Position numbers and translations under genes: made by a program. Positions 43,908-52,520 of a DNA stretch of 64,000 nt are shown here, one piece after another (position 1 is the first letter of the stretch; every line of letters begins with the position of its first letter). This DNA comes from Motiliproteus sp036960405 (GTDB lineage Bacteria; Pseudomonadota; Gammaproteobacteria; Pseudomonadales; Balneatricaceae), in contig JBALWS010000007.1 in the NCBI GenBank assembly GCA_036960405.1, forward strand, positions 15,072 through 79,071, in the 5' to 3' direction. The notes below the pieces were generated by a model. It saw nothing but the letters and a program-made list of their open reading frames with translations, did not search any database and was not told the origin of the DNA.

Positions 43908-45436
43908 GATGAGTCACTGAGTGAGCGGAAACGATGCAGTTCCAATAACCGGAAGCCACTGTACTGACCGATCAGCAAGATCACGCCGACTTCGATCAGC
44001 AGGGTCTCGGGAAAGTTAAAGGTCAGGTGTTGGACATAGCTGTTGGACATCAGTAGGAAGATGCAGATCGCCACCAACAAGCTTCCCCCGCCCTGAATCA
44101 GCACCTCTTTGGGACCATCTTCCTCCCATAGGATCGACATCCGTTCGATAGTCCAGGCGATGATAATCATCGGGAAGAAGGTGATTCCCATCAGTTTTTC
44201 GATGCCGAGTTTGTAGCTGATGACGCTGAATCCCGCCATTAAGATGATCACGATGATCACCACCACCGATATTCGTGCGACCAGCAGTAGGTTGATCTTG
44301 CTGAGGTAGGAGCGCAGCCAGAGGCCGACACCGACGATGCTTAGGAATGTGACTAGGCCGGTGGCGAGTTCGGTCTGGAGAAAGGCGATGGCGATCAGTA
44401 CCGGCATAAAGGTTCCCGAGGTACGGATGCCGATCAAAATCCGAAAAACGGCCACCAGCAAAATGCCTGCTGGAATTAGCAAGATCGATTTGAAGGCGTT
44501 CTGTTTGTCGACCGGCAGCGTGAATATGCTGAAATCGAGCAAAGGGGCATGGGCGCGTTGCGGGCTGCTTAGGGCAACCGATTTACTCGGTAGGTGGTTA
44601 CTGATCATGGAGAAGCGAACCGAAGAGTTAACTCCGCCGCTAACATCCAGCATCGATACGCCACCGCGCTGCCAGACCAGAAAGGCAGGAGGAAACCCTT
44701 GCTGAGCATTGTTCGCGGTAAAGGGGTGCCAGAGTTCGCCGTCCCAGACCTCGAGCACCTCGTCGGCCAAAATGTTCTTGCGGTCTTCGCTCAACGACAG
44801 ACCGCGAATCAGCCGGGCGGGAATGTTGGCGACCGCTAGCACTTTGTTGGCGAGGTCTCCGGTGGTGGCAGTGGGGTGTTCATGGCGTAAAAAAGTGCTG
44901 TCGGGGTTGTTGCTGTCGATCAGTTGCAGCAACAATTGTTTGGTCAAGCTTTGTGGGTCGGCAGAGAGCTCTTCAGCTTTTCGGATCAGGTTAAGCGCCA
45001 CCCCCTGAGCCGCTTCACTCCACTCCGGTTGGTAGGTAGCGTCATCACTTGGTGGTTCGGTTGTTTTGGCCCGGATACCGCGATGCTCGGCCAGTTGTAA
45101 ACGGTAGTAAAGCTGTTGGGTGCCAGTGCCGTTGCGCTTGGTCCAGATCACCCGACGCTGGCCGCCGGTTCCGGTGATGCTGTCAAAACCGAACCCCGAG
45201 GAGCTGAATGATTCAGAGATAAACTCAAATTGGTCGTCCAGGTCGGGTAGGGCGAGACTGGCTTTGATACTATCGTCCTTGGCATCGAAGCTGACCGAGG
45301 CCTCAATGGTCCAGACGGTGTTTAGCTCGCCAGGGGTAAGCGGAAAACCTAGAGTATTGTGTTTATAAAGAGTGAGGCCGCCGCCTAGCAGAATGAACAG
45401 TAGGGCGAAGAGATAGACCTGTGACCTTGAGTTCAT
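43904..45436 (-). CDS. Inactive transglutaminase fused to 7-TM domain
   Basis: A 510-residue inner-membrane protein. An N-terminal helix leads into a periplasmic domain (about 30-290) that resembles a transglutaminase-like fold (LANKVLAVANIPARLIRGL), in which the family is described as lacking the catalytic triad. Seven C-terminal membrane helices follow (about 310-500). It links the cytoplasmic ATP-grasp enzyme and the periplasmic protease encoded on either side, with 4 bp overlaps on both ends. Confidence 0.87.
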   Translation of the reverse strand: MNSRSQVYLFALLFILLGGGLTLYKHNTLGFPLTPGELNTVWTIEASVSFDAKDDSIKASLALPDLDDQFEFISESFSSSGFGFDSITGTGGQRRVIWTKRNGTGTQQLYYRLQLAEHRGIRAKTTEPPSDDATYQPEWSEAAQGVALNLIRKAEELSADPQSLTKQLLLQLIDSNNPDSTFLRHEHPTATTGDLANKVLAVANIPARLIRGLSLSEDRKNILADEVLEVWDGELWHPFTANNAQQGFPPAFLVWQRGGVSMLDVSGGVNSSVRFSMISNHLPSKSVALSSPQRAHAPLLDFSIFTLPVDKQNAFKSILLIPAGILLVAVFRILIGIRTSGTFMPVLIAIAFLQTELATGLVTFLSIVGVGLWLRSYLSKINLLLVARISVVVIIVIILMAGFSVISYKLGIEKLMGITFFPMIIIAWTIERMSILWEEDGPKEVLIQGGGSLLVAICIFLLMSNSYVQHLTFNFPETLLIEVGVILLIGQYSGFRLLELHRFRSLSDSS

Positions 45437-46059
45437 TGGGCTGGCTCATTGGCAACTTCGGGGGATTTTTGCTGCGCGTATTTTTTACTGACGTCGACGA
45501 TGTAGATATCTTTGAGGAAATTTCTGCCAATCAGTAGGCGGTATTCAAACGCGCTACGATCGGTGAGTGAAAGTTCGGTGTTGAGGCTCTTGCCGCCCAG
45601 CTCCAGCTTTAGTTTTACCACCGGCCGTTCTAAATCTTCACCGCCATGGCGCTTGATTGAGACAGTACGGGTGACCGGTCGCTCAAGCTTGTGCTGTTGA
45701 TCGTTATCGCCGGCTAGCACAAAACTGACCCAGGGCTTTCCGTCCCGCTCGAATAGCTGAATGTCACGTGCGTCGATAGATGACGTCGTGGCACCGGTAT
45801 CGATACGCGCTGAAATGGCCTCGCCTGGAGGGCTGACCAAGACCCGTTCAGCTTCACCGATAACGATCTTATTGTCGTCAGCCATGCTGACAGATGTTGG
45901 TTTGGGGCATTGGGTTTGCTCGACGGGTGGGCACGCTTGTACGGTATTTTCAAGCGCTTGATCGGTGGTTGGGGGTGACTGGAGGTTGGTTTGGGTGCTG
46001 CAACCCGCTAACAGCAATAGTGCGCAGCCGATGGCTAGTAAGTGAGGCTTCAAGCTCAT
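45433..46059 (-). CDS. Retropepsin-like ATP-dependent zinc protease family lipoprotein
   Basis: A 208-residue lipoprotein from ATG 46059: the lipobox LLAGC follows a signal helix (MSLKPHLLAIGCALLL). The mature domain has ISARIDTGATTSSIDARDI, the aspartyl-protease-like D-T-G-A motif, and RLLIGRNFLKDIYIVDVS, both typical of the family long annotated as ATP-dependent zinc protease and now seen as retropepsin-like. It heads the three-gene cassette. The target is unknown. Confidence 0.88.
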   Translation of the reverse strand: MSLKPHLLAIGCALLLLAGCSTQTNLQSPPTTDQALENTVQACPPVEQTQCPKPTSVSMADDNKIVIGEAERVLVSPPGEAISARIDTGATTSSIDARDIQLFERDGKPWVSFVLAGDNDQQHKLERPVTRTVSIKRHGGEDLERPVVKLKLELGGKSLNTELSLTDRSAFEYRLLIGRNFLKDIYIVDVSKKYAQQKSPEVANEPAQ

Positions 46060-46283
46060 GATCTTTGACTCGGGCGTATATCTTGATGGTCTCAAATATA
46101 TAGACTACGGCTGCCGGGCTAACAAATTAATGCTTGAATCGGTGGCGTGAGGAGGATGACGTTGTGAGTTGTTAAAGGCGGGTAGCAGCTATTGCTAGCG
46201 AACCCGTGAATAAGTCCTAAGTGACTCTGCACAGATTAGATCTTGCAGAAACACGACTGGACTTAATCAGAGGTTGGCTCGGA

Positions 46284-46769
46284 TTATTTCTTCGCTTTGG
46301 GTTTTTTATAGTCGTCGTGGCAGCTCTTGCAGACCTTTCCGACCCGCTTAAACTGGGCTCCCAGGGCTTTGACATCGCGCTGCTGGGCAACCTCGGCAAG
46401 CCGGGCGGTTTCCTGCTGTAGTCGGCTAATTATTTTGTTACGGCCTTTGGCATCGTCCCAGGCCTTGGGTAGAGCGTTGGCACCTTCGACCATCTCGGTG
46501 TCGGAGCGGACCGCGAACATGTCTGGAATGATCTGCGCCAGGTTGGCGAGGTTTTGAGCGCGTTGAACGGTTTCATCGGTGAACTCGACTTTGCCTTTTG
46601 AAACCGCCGCAATATGCGCGACCTGGAATTTTTGCGTCTGCATAAAGCCCTGGCGCATTCTGGCTGCGGTATCCGGTTTTAAACCTTCTGCCCAACTTTG
46701 CGTAGAAACGGCACAGGCCAGCATGACAGCTGTACCAATGACTAGGGGAGATCGACTGATGTTATGCAT
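46284..46769 (-). CDS. Cytochrome c'
   Basis: A 161-residue periplasmic haem protein: the signal peptide ends near SWA, and the C-terminus has CKSCHDDYKK, the position and form of the haem motif in cytochromes c'. The four-helix bundle pattern fits. Cytochromes c' bind NO and CO at a five-coordinate haem and often protect against NO. ATG 46769 has GGAGA upstream; the frame continues further upstream without likely coding. It is divergent from the haem-type diguanylate cyclases. Confidence 0.9.
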   Translation of the reverse strand: MHNISRSPLVIGTAVMLACAVSTQSWAEGLKPDTAARMRQGFMQTQKFQVAHIAAVSKGKVEFTDETVQRAQNLANLAQIIPDMFAVRSDTEMVEGANALPKAWDDAKGRNKIISRLQQETARLAEVAQQRDVKALGAQFKRVGKVCKSCHDDYKKPKAKK

Positions 46770-46832
46770 AGCGAAAAGTCTCCATTCATTAATTTTATGC
46801 GACGGGCTACCCAATGGATGCCAGCACAGGCA

Positions 46833-46846
46833 GTATGTGAGCATAC
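46833..46846. promoter_or_regulatory. 14-bp palindrome in the cytochrome c'/cyclase divergent region
   Basis: GTATG-TGAG-CATAC is a perfect inverted repeat placed 63 bp from the cytochrome c' start and 52 bp from the first cyclase start. It could be an operator serving both genes. It does not match a consensus I know for NsrR, NorR or DNR. Confidence 0.35.
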
Positions 46847-46898
46847 AATCCGAATACTTCCTAGGCCATTGTTGAAATAGGGTTTTATCGCAACGGAT

Positions 46899-48662
46899 AT
46901 GGATACCAACAAACTGCCTGTCTCGTCGTCTCGCCAAGGGGGCTTGCCGCTATTCAATCGGTTGAGTTATCAACTGATAGCGATCATCTCGATCACCGTA
47001 ACCATCGGTCTGGTGGCGATGGTGATGTTCTATTCCGAGCGTCAACGCAGCAGTATCCAAGCGAACAACGAAGAGGCGATGCACAAGGTGACCGAGAGTG
47101 TCATCAATAGCCTGCGTACGGTGATGATTGCTGGCTATGCCGATATTGCTGAAGTCTATGCCGATAATTTGAAAACGGTTCCGGGGGTGGTGGACTTTCG
47201 CATCTTGCGCATATCTGGCAATGAAGCCTTCCGCGATAATAAAACTATTCGAGCGGTTAACGAGTACCGCGGCGACGATGATTTCGAGTTGCGCGATCAC
47301 GAAGCTGAAATTTCGATTTTGCCCGCCGATGATCCCCACTTACAACAGACGCTCGCCCAGCAACAGATCGTGCTGTTTTACGAACAGGGCGAGATGGAGG
47401 AGCAGTTTCTGACGTTTCTGGCCCCGATTCAGATGGCTAAGAAATGTGATAAATGCCACGACGAGACCAAACCGGTGAGGGGGGTAGTGAAATTGACCAC
47501 CTCTTTAGGCGCGGTGCATGACGATCTGCGCCAGACTCGTCTCGATTCGATCAAGATTCTGCTGGTCGCGATCAGCGTGATTATTGGGGTTGCGGTGGTG
47601 CTGGTTCGACGCTCGGTGACCCGGCCTATTAGTGAAGTGTCTGATGCGATGGCGGCGGTTTCTGCAGGTCAGGTCAATGAGGATATCCCGGTGCTGGGGC
47701 ATGATGAGCTGGCTCAGATGGCGGGCAGCTTTAATACGATGACCACCGAGCTGAGTCGTAGCTATACCGACTTAGAAAACGAGCAGAATAAGTTGGCCAC
47801 GATCATCCTTACCGCCGGAGAAGGGATCGTGGCCACCAATTCTGACGGGCGGGTGGTACTGGTCAATCCGGCCATTATTAAAATTCTTAGAAAATCGCAC
47901 CAGCAGATTGTCGATCAGGGATTGAGAGGTTTGCTCGATGATGCCGAACAGATGGAATGCTGGTTAGCGCTGACGGCTAAGGGGCATCAAAGTCATATCG
48001 TCGAGTACCAGAGCAAGTTGCTAAATGTGGTGGTGGCGACGATTCGTGATGAGTCAGGGGTGTTGTTGGGAAGTACCGCTTTTGTTCGTGATGTGACGAC
48101 CGAGAAACAACTGGAACAAAAGCTCCGAGCACTGTCACTAACCGATGGTCTGACCGGCTTATACAACCGGCGTCATTTCGATGAGGTGATTCGGCATGAG
48201 ATGGATCGGGCGGAATCGCCGGACTGGGCATTATCGGTGTTGATGTTTGATATTGACCATTTCAAAAAATTTAACGACAACTATGGCCACGACCAAGGTG
48301 ACCGGGTGTTGCAGCAGGTTGCCCAGGCGCTGCAGCAGGCGGTGCGTACCGTCGATATCTGCTGCCGTTACGGTGGTGAAGAGTTTGTGGTGATCTTGCC
48401 CAGTACAGACGTTGAAGGTGCGACGATCTTAGCCGAGCGGGTGCGAGCCTCTATCGAAGCGATGCGAGTTGATGGCTTACAGGTGACGGTCAGTGTGGGG
48501 GTTTCACACCTGATTCATCGACCCGAGGCGAACGCCGATGAGCTGGTCGAGGCAGCCGATAAAGCGATGTATGGCGCCAAACAGGCGGGTCGCAATCGGG
48601 TGGTGGTAGCCCAAGATCCGTCGACTGAATCCGATTCGAAGGGGCATGACGCGGATGTTTAA
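46899..48662 (+). CDS. Haem-c sensor diguanylate cyclase (first of tandem pair)
   Basis: A 587-residue membrane protein: helix at about 24-44, periplasmic domain with the haem-attachment motif C183-x-x-C186-H187 (KKCDKCHDETK), second helix (ILLVAISVIIGVAVVLVRR), HAMP, PAS-like domain (about 300-410) and GGDEF domain (about 420-575) with GGEEF and an RTVD I-site. This suggests a haem-based redox or gas sensor that makes c-di-GMP. The periplasmic fold resembles the DUF3365/Tll0287-like group. The last bases overlap the next gene start. Confidence 0.9.
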   Translation: MDTNKLPVSSSRQGGLPLFNRLSYQLIAIISITVTIGLVAMVMFYSERQRSSIQANNEEAMHKVTESVINSLRTVMIAGYADIAEVYADNLKTVPGVVDFRILRISGNEAFRDNKTIRAVNEYRGDDDFELRDHEAEISILPADDPHLQQTLAQQQIVLFYEQGEMEEQFLTFLAPIQMAKKCDKCHDETKPVRGVVKLTTSLGAVHDDLRQTRLDSIKILLVAISVIIGVAVVLVRRSVTRPISEVSDAMAAVSAGQVNEDIPVLGHDELAQMAGSFNTMTTELSRSYTDLENEQNKLATIILTAGEGIVATNSDGRVVLVNPAIIKILRKSHQQIVDQGLRGLLDDAEQMECWLALTAKGHQSHIVEYQSKLLNVVVATIRDESGVLLGSTAFVRDVTTEKQLEQKLRALSLTDGLTGLYNRRHFDEVIRHEMDRAESPDWALSVLMFDIDHFKKFNDNYGHDQGDRVLQQVAQALQQAVRTVDICCRYGGEEFVVILPSTDVEGATILAERVRASIEAMRVDGLQVTVSVGVSHLIHRPEANADELVEAADKAMYGAKQAGRNRVVVAQDPSTESDSKGHDADV

Positions 48663-50339
48663 GCGCATCGACCTGAAAATCTTTGCCGTGATCGGCTCGG
48701 TGGTGACGCTGGGGCTGATCATCTTGATGTTGTTTTACAGCGATCGCGAAGAGCGCAATATTTTGGCGCAGAACAAACGGACGCTGCTCAATGTGCTCGA
48801 TAGCACCCATCAAGGGTTAAGAACCTTGATGCTGTCGAGTTACGGCGATGCCGGACCTTTGTTTATCGAGAGCTTGGAAAAGATGGATGGCTTTGCCGAC
48901 CTACGGGTGATGNNNNNNNNNNGATGCGACCGGATGGTAGTCAGGCATTTTTAGACAATCAAAGAATCCATCAAGTGAATAAAAAAGCTGGGTTTGAGCA
49001 GTTTTATCCTCGTGATGAAGAGCGCTGGCAGGAGGTGCTTCCGGCAACCCATAGTGGCTTGCAAAAATCGTTAGACAGTGGCGAGGTGGTAGAATATTAC
49101 GACTTTACCAGCGATGGAGAGCGACTTTATACGCTGCTTTTTCCGGTCCACCAGGAGCGGGCTTGTGGCGAGTGCCATCTGAAACAACAAACCATATTGG
49201 GGCTGATCAAGTTAACCACCTCGTTAAAACAGGTGGATCAGGATATTACCGATAGCCGTAACCTTTCCTGGGTGGTGTTGTGTTTGTCGGTGCTGTTGAT
49301 CATGTTGACGCTCAGTATATTCGTGCGTCGTACCGTGGTGTCGCCGATTCAAACCATTACCCAGGCGATGCGGGAGGCTGCATCTGGCGACCTGAGTCAA
49401 CGGGTACCGGTCCCTCGGCAGCTGGAACTGCGCAAAATCGCCGACAGCTTCAACCAGAAAATTGCCGAACTCGAAACGATCTATAGCGGTTTGCACCAGG
49501 AGCGGAACAAACTCTCTACCATCATCCTCGGTGCCCAAGAAGGGATGGTGGCTACCGATGCTGAGGGGCGGGTGGTGTTGGTCAACCCGGCGGCAGAGAA
49601 ACTGCTGGGGCGTAGCTACGAAACGGTGGCCAAAGAGGGCTTTGAATCGGTATTTGGCGATCCGAATTGGTTGGCGCTGCTAGGGCAGGCGTTGTCGCCC
49701 GATAACCCTGTTGTCGCCGAGCTGCATCAAGACGGCAAAAGTCTACATATTCAACTGGCCAGTATCGCAAACGGTTCGGGCCGAGTGATCGGTACGGCGG
49801 TATTGATGCGGGACATCACTCAAGAGGATGAGCTACGCAAGCGGTTGGAGCACCAGTCGCGTACTGATGCGTTGACTGGGCTGTTTAATCGGCGCTATTT
49901 CGACCAGGAGCTGGATAAGGAGTTTCGCCTGTCGCTACGGTATCGGCAGCCCGTTTCCTTGGTGTTGTTTGACGTTGATCACTTTAAACGATTTAACGAC
50001 GAATATGGTCACGATCAGGGTGACCGAGTGCTGCAGCAGGTGGCCAAAACCGTGCAGGAAAATATTAGAGCGGTCGATGTTTTGTGCCGTTACGGTGGTG
50101 AGGAGTTTGTCGTGATTATGCCCGGTGCGGACATCGTAAGCTGTCGCCAGACGGCCGAGCAGATCCGACTAGCGATTGAGTCTATGCGTGTTGATGAGCT
50201 GCAGGTGACCTGCAGTTTCGGCCTGGCGGTCGCGCCCCATGCTTCGATTAAATCGACCGAGCAGCTGCTCAAGGCTGCCGATGAGGCGATGTATCAAGCC
50301 AAGCAGAGCGGCCGTAATTGCGTTCGGGCGTTGGGCTGA
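48646..50339 (+). CDS. Haem-c sensor diguanylate cyclase (second, interrupted by N run)
   Basis: A paralogue of the preceding gene with the same order: N-terminal helix, periplasmic domain with CGECH (49164-49178), second helix, HAMP, PAS-like domain and GGDEF domain (GGEEF with RAVD I-site). The start is ATG 48646 or ATG 48655. The ten N at 48913-48922 shift the frame, so the protein cannot be read straight through. If the N run is removed and the repeated GATG flank collapsed, the frame is restored and reads LRVMRPDGSQAF, matching FRILRISGNEAF of the paralogue without a gap. It is therefore probably intact. Confidence 0.87.
48913..48922. other. Assembly gap of ten N
   Basis: A placeholder joins two contig ends inside the second haem-type diguanylate cyclase gene. 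The bases on both sides are GATG, which suggests that the contigs overlap by four bases and that no sequence is missing. Confidence 0.95.
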
Positions 50340-50363
50340 ATATCGCCTGCGCACCGGTCTGTG

Positions 50364-50930
50364 CTAGCCGTTTTTGTTGTTTTCCGCTCGGTGGCGCCAC
50401 AGCACCTCTTGGCCGCCGTCGCGTCGCGCCAGCAATCGGGCGGCGACGAAAAGCAGGTCCGATAACCGGTTTAGGTAGCTCTGACACTGCGGCCGTACTT
50501 CGTGTTGACGCGCTAGGGTTACGACCCGGCGCTCGACCCGGCGGCAGATGCTACGGGCTAGATGGCATGCCGAAGCGGCACGGTTTCCACCCGGTAGGAT
50601 AAAATCTTTCAGCGGTGGTAGTTCCGCATTGAGACTGTCCAGTAGTTGTTCAAGTTGTAGGATGTGCTGATCATCAACCAGCGCGTAGCCGGGCACCGAC
50701 AACTCCCCACCTAGGTTGAAGAGGTTCTGCTGCACCTCGTAGAGGTCGGCCTGGAGCGGGTCGGTTTCGACAAGCTCGCAGCACAGCAGGCCGACACAGC
50801 TATTGAGTTCATCGATATCGCCGATCGCTTCGATCCGCTGATCGTCTTTGTCGATGCGTGACCCGTCACCGAGGCCGGTGGTGCCTGTGTCGCCAGTGCG
50901 GGTGTAGATCTTGGAGAGACGGTTGCCCAT
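50364..50930 (-). CDS. PduO-type cob(I)alamin adenosyltransferase
   Basis: The enzyme adenosylates cobalamin to give coenzyme B12. The 188 residues carry the ATP-binding N-terminus KIYTRTGDTGTTGLGDGSRI, the IGDIDELNSCVGL segment and the active-site RSICRRVERRVVTLA, all typical of the PduO/EutT-like group. It lies 2 bp after panE on the same strand. No cobalamin riboswitch is seen nearby. Confidence 0.93.
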   Translation of the reverse strand: MGNRLSKIYTRTGDTGTTGLGDGSRIDKDDQRIEAIGDIDELNSCVGLLCCELVETDPLQADLYEVQQNLFNLGGELSVPGYALVDDQHILQLEQLLDSLNAELPPLKDFILPGGNRAASACHLARSICRRVERRVVTLARQHEVRPQCQSYLNRLSDLLFVAARLLARRDGGQEVLWRHRAENNKNG

Positions 50931-50932
50931 GA

Positions 50933-51868
50933 TTAGTGCTCGCTAAATTGTGGGTGGAGGCGGCTGATGCTTGCCACCAGAGCTTGGTGGTGGGGGGTGT
51001 CGAGACCAAGCTGGTTGGCTTGGCGGCAGATGAAACCGTTGATGTAGTCGATTTCGGTCTGGCCGCCATTGCGAACGTCTTGCAGCATCGATGAGTAGTT
51101 ACTGCCCGTTGCACGGGCGATCTGTAGTGCGACCTCAAGCAGTGGGCGATCAAATAGCGGTTGTTCCAATGCCTTGGCTATGGCCTCGGTTTCGTTGCAC
51201 AGTTGCTGCATCTGCTCGCAGTAGTCGGGATGGTCGGCTAAGCGGCCATTCTGGCAGTCGTACTTGGCGGTCAGGCCGTTGATGGCGGCGTTGATAGCTA
51301 GCTTTTGCCATAAGCGGTTGATGATGGCTTCATCGTAACCTGTTTTGAGTGGCAGCTGTTGTAGCCTATCGAGCGCAGTGGCTCCCAGATTGCGGGCTGT
51401 TTCATTGATCGGTCCGATCCAGCTCTCACCGCGTCCCGCGTGAATCAGTTTGTTGGGGGGCAGTCGGTAGGCCCCTTCTGTGGTGGTGCCGGCAAATAGC
51501 GCAATGTCGGGCAGTAACTCGGCAGCCTGTTGCTGCTGCCCCATGCCGTTTTGCAGCAGCACGATAACGCTGCTGGGGCTGAGTCGATGACGGATGGAAT
51601 CGATGGCGGCGAGGCAGTCGTAACTTTTGGTGGCCACAAGCAGGCGCTGGATCGGTTGGTGGTTCTCAGCCAGCTCAGCCTGCAGGGGAACGGCACCTTC
51701 TACGGATTGACCACTGAGCTGAATCTGCCCCGTGAACCCCTTTAACGCTGCCGAGTTGCGCAGGATTAACCGGATCTCGTTGCCGGCTAAACTCAGCTGG
51801 CATGCCCATAGGCTGCCAATGGCTCCAGCGCCGAGGATATGCCAGCTGTTGGATTGGTTGGTTATCAT
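50933..51868 (-). CDS. panE: 2-dehydropantoate 2-reductase PanE
   Basis: PanE reduces ketopantoate to pantoate for coenzyme A synthesis with NADPH. ATG 51868 is chosen for its AAGGAG; it gives 311 residues with the dinucleotide motif ILGAGAIGSLWACQLS near the N-terminus and the C-terminal substrate region KLAINAAINGLTAKYDC, including the family Lys and Asn. It forms a two-gene unit with the adenosyltransferase. Confidence 0.92.
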   Translation of the reverse strand: MITNQSNSWHILGAGAIGSLWACQLSLAGNEIRLILRNSAALKGFTGQIQLSGQSVEGAVPLQAELAENHQPIQRLLVATKSYDCLAAIDSIRHRLSPSSVIVLLQNGMGQQQQAAELLPDIALFAGTTTEGAYRLPPNKLIHAGRGESWIGPINETARNLGATALDRLQQLPLKTGYDEAIINRLWQKLAINAAINGLTAKYDCQNGRLADHPDYCEQMQQLCNETEAIAKALEQPLFDRPLLEVALQIARATGSNYSSMLQDVRNGGQTEIDYINGFICRQANQLGLDTPHHQALVASISRLHPQFSEH

Positions 51869-51993
51869 AGGCTCCTTAGTGTAATGCCGTGATGAGTGGG
51901 TTAACATTGCCCGATTATTGATGACCAGCGCTGAACTTGCTGGCCATTGTGCCATTACTGCCCTGATGCACCAACCAATCCTGAGGAGGAATC

Positions 51994-52476
51994 ATGCCGT
52001 CATTTGATGTGGTATCTGAACTGGATATGCACGAAGTCAAAAATGCTGTCGACCAGGCCAACCGCGAAACGACTACCCGTTATGATTTTAAAGGGGTGGA
52101 TGCGAGCTTTGAGCTGAATGATTCGGATATCACGCTGATTGCAGGAGGTGATTTTCAACTGCAGCAGATGCGCGATATTTTGCGCGCCAAGATGATCGCC
52201 CGCAAGCTGGATGTCAGAGCTCTGGACGCACAGCCGTTTGAAAAAAGTGGCATGAAGGTCAAACAGCAGGTGCTGCTTAAGCAGGGTCTGGATCAGCCGA
52301 CAGCGAAGAAGATCGTCAAGATGATCAAAGATAAGAAGCTCAAAGTGCAGGCGGCGATTCAGGGTGAGCAGGTGCGCGTGACCGGTAAAAAGCGTGATGA
52401 CCTGCAGCAAGCGATGGCGGTGATGCGCGAAGCCGAGCTCGACCTGCCGCTGCAGTTTAATAACTTCCGCGACTAA
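51994..52476 (+). CDS. yajQ: YajQ family nucleotide-binding protein
   Basis: YajQ proteins bind c-di-GMP or other nucleotides and can act as regulators. The 160 residues match the family along the whole length (MPSFDVVSELDMHEVKNAVD, TTRYDFKGVDASFELND, GKKRDDLQQAMAVM). GAGGAGGAATC upstream is a strong ribosome site. c-di-GMP binding here is only a family inference. Confidence 0.95.
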   Translation: MPSFDVVSELDMHEVKNAVDQANRETTTRYDFKGVDASFELNDSDITLIAGGDFQLQQMRDILRAKMIARKLDVRALDAQPFEKSGMKVKQQVLLKQGLDQPTAKKIVKMIKDKKLKVQAAIQGEQVRVTGKKRDDLQQAMAVMREAELDLPLQFNNFRD

Positions 52477-52520
52477 TACCACCGCGGTCGTCGATCGCAC
52501 CTCATCAGGAAGTTGCTCCT

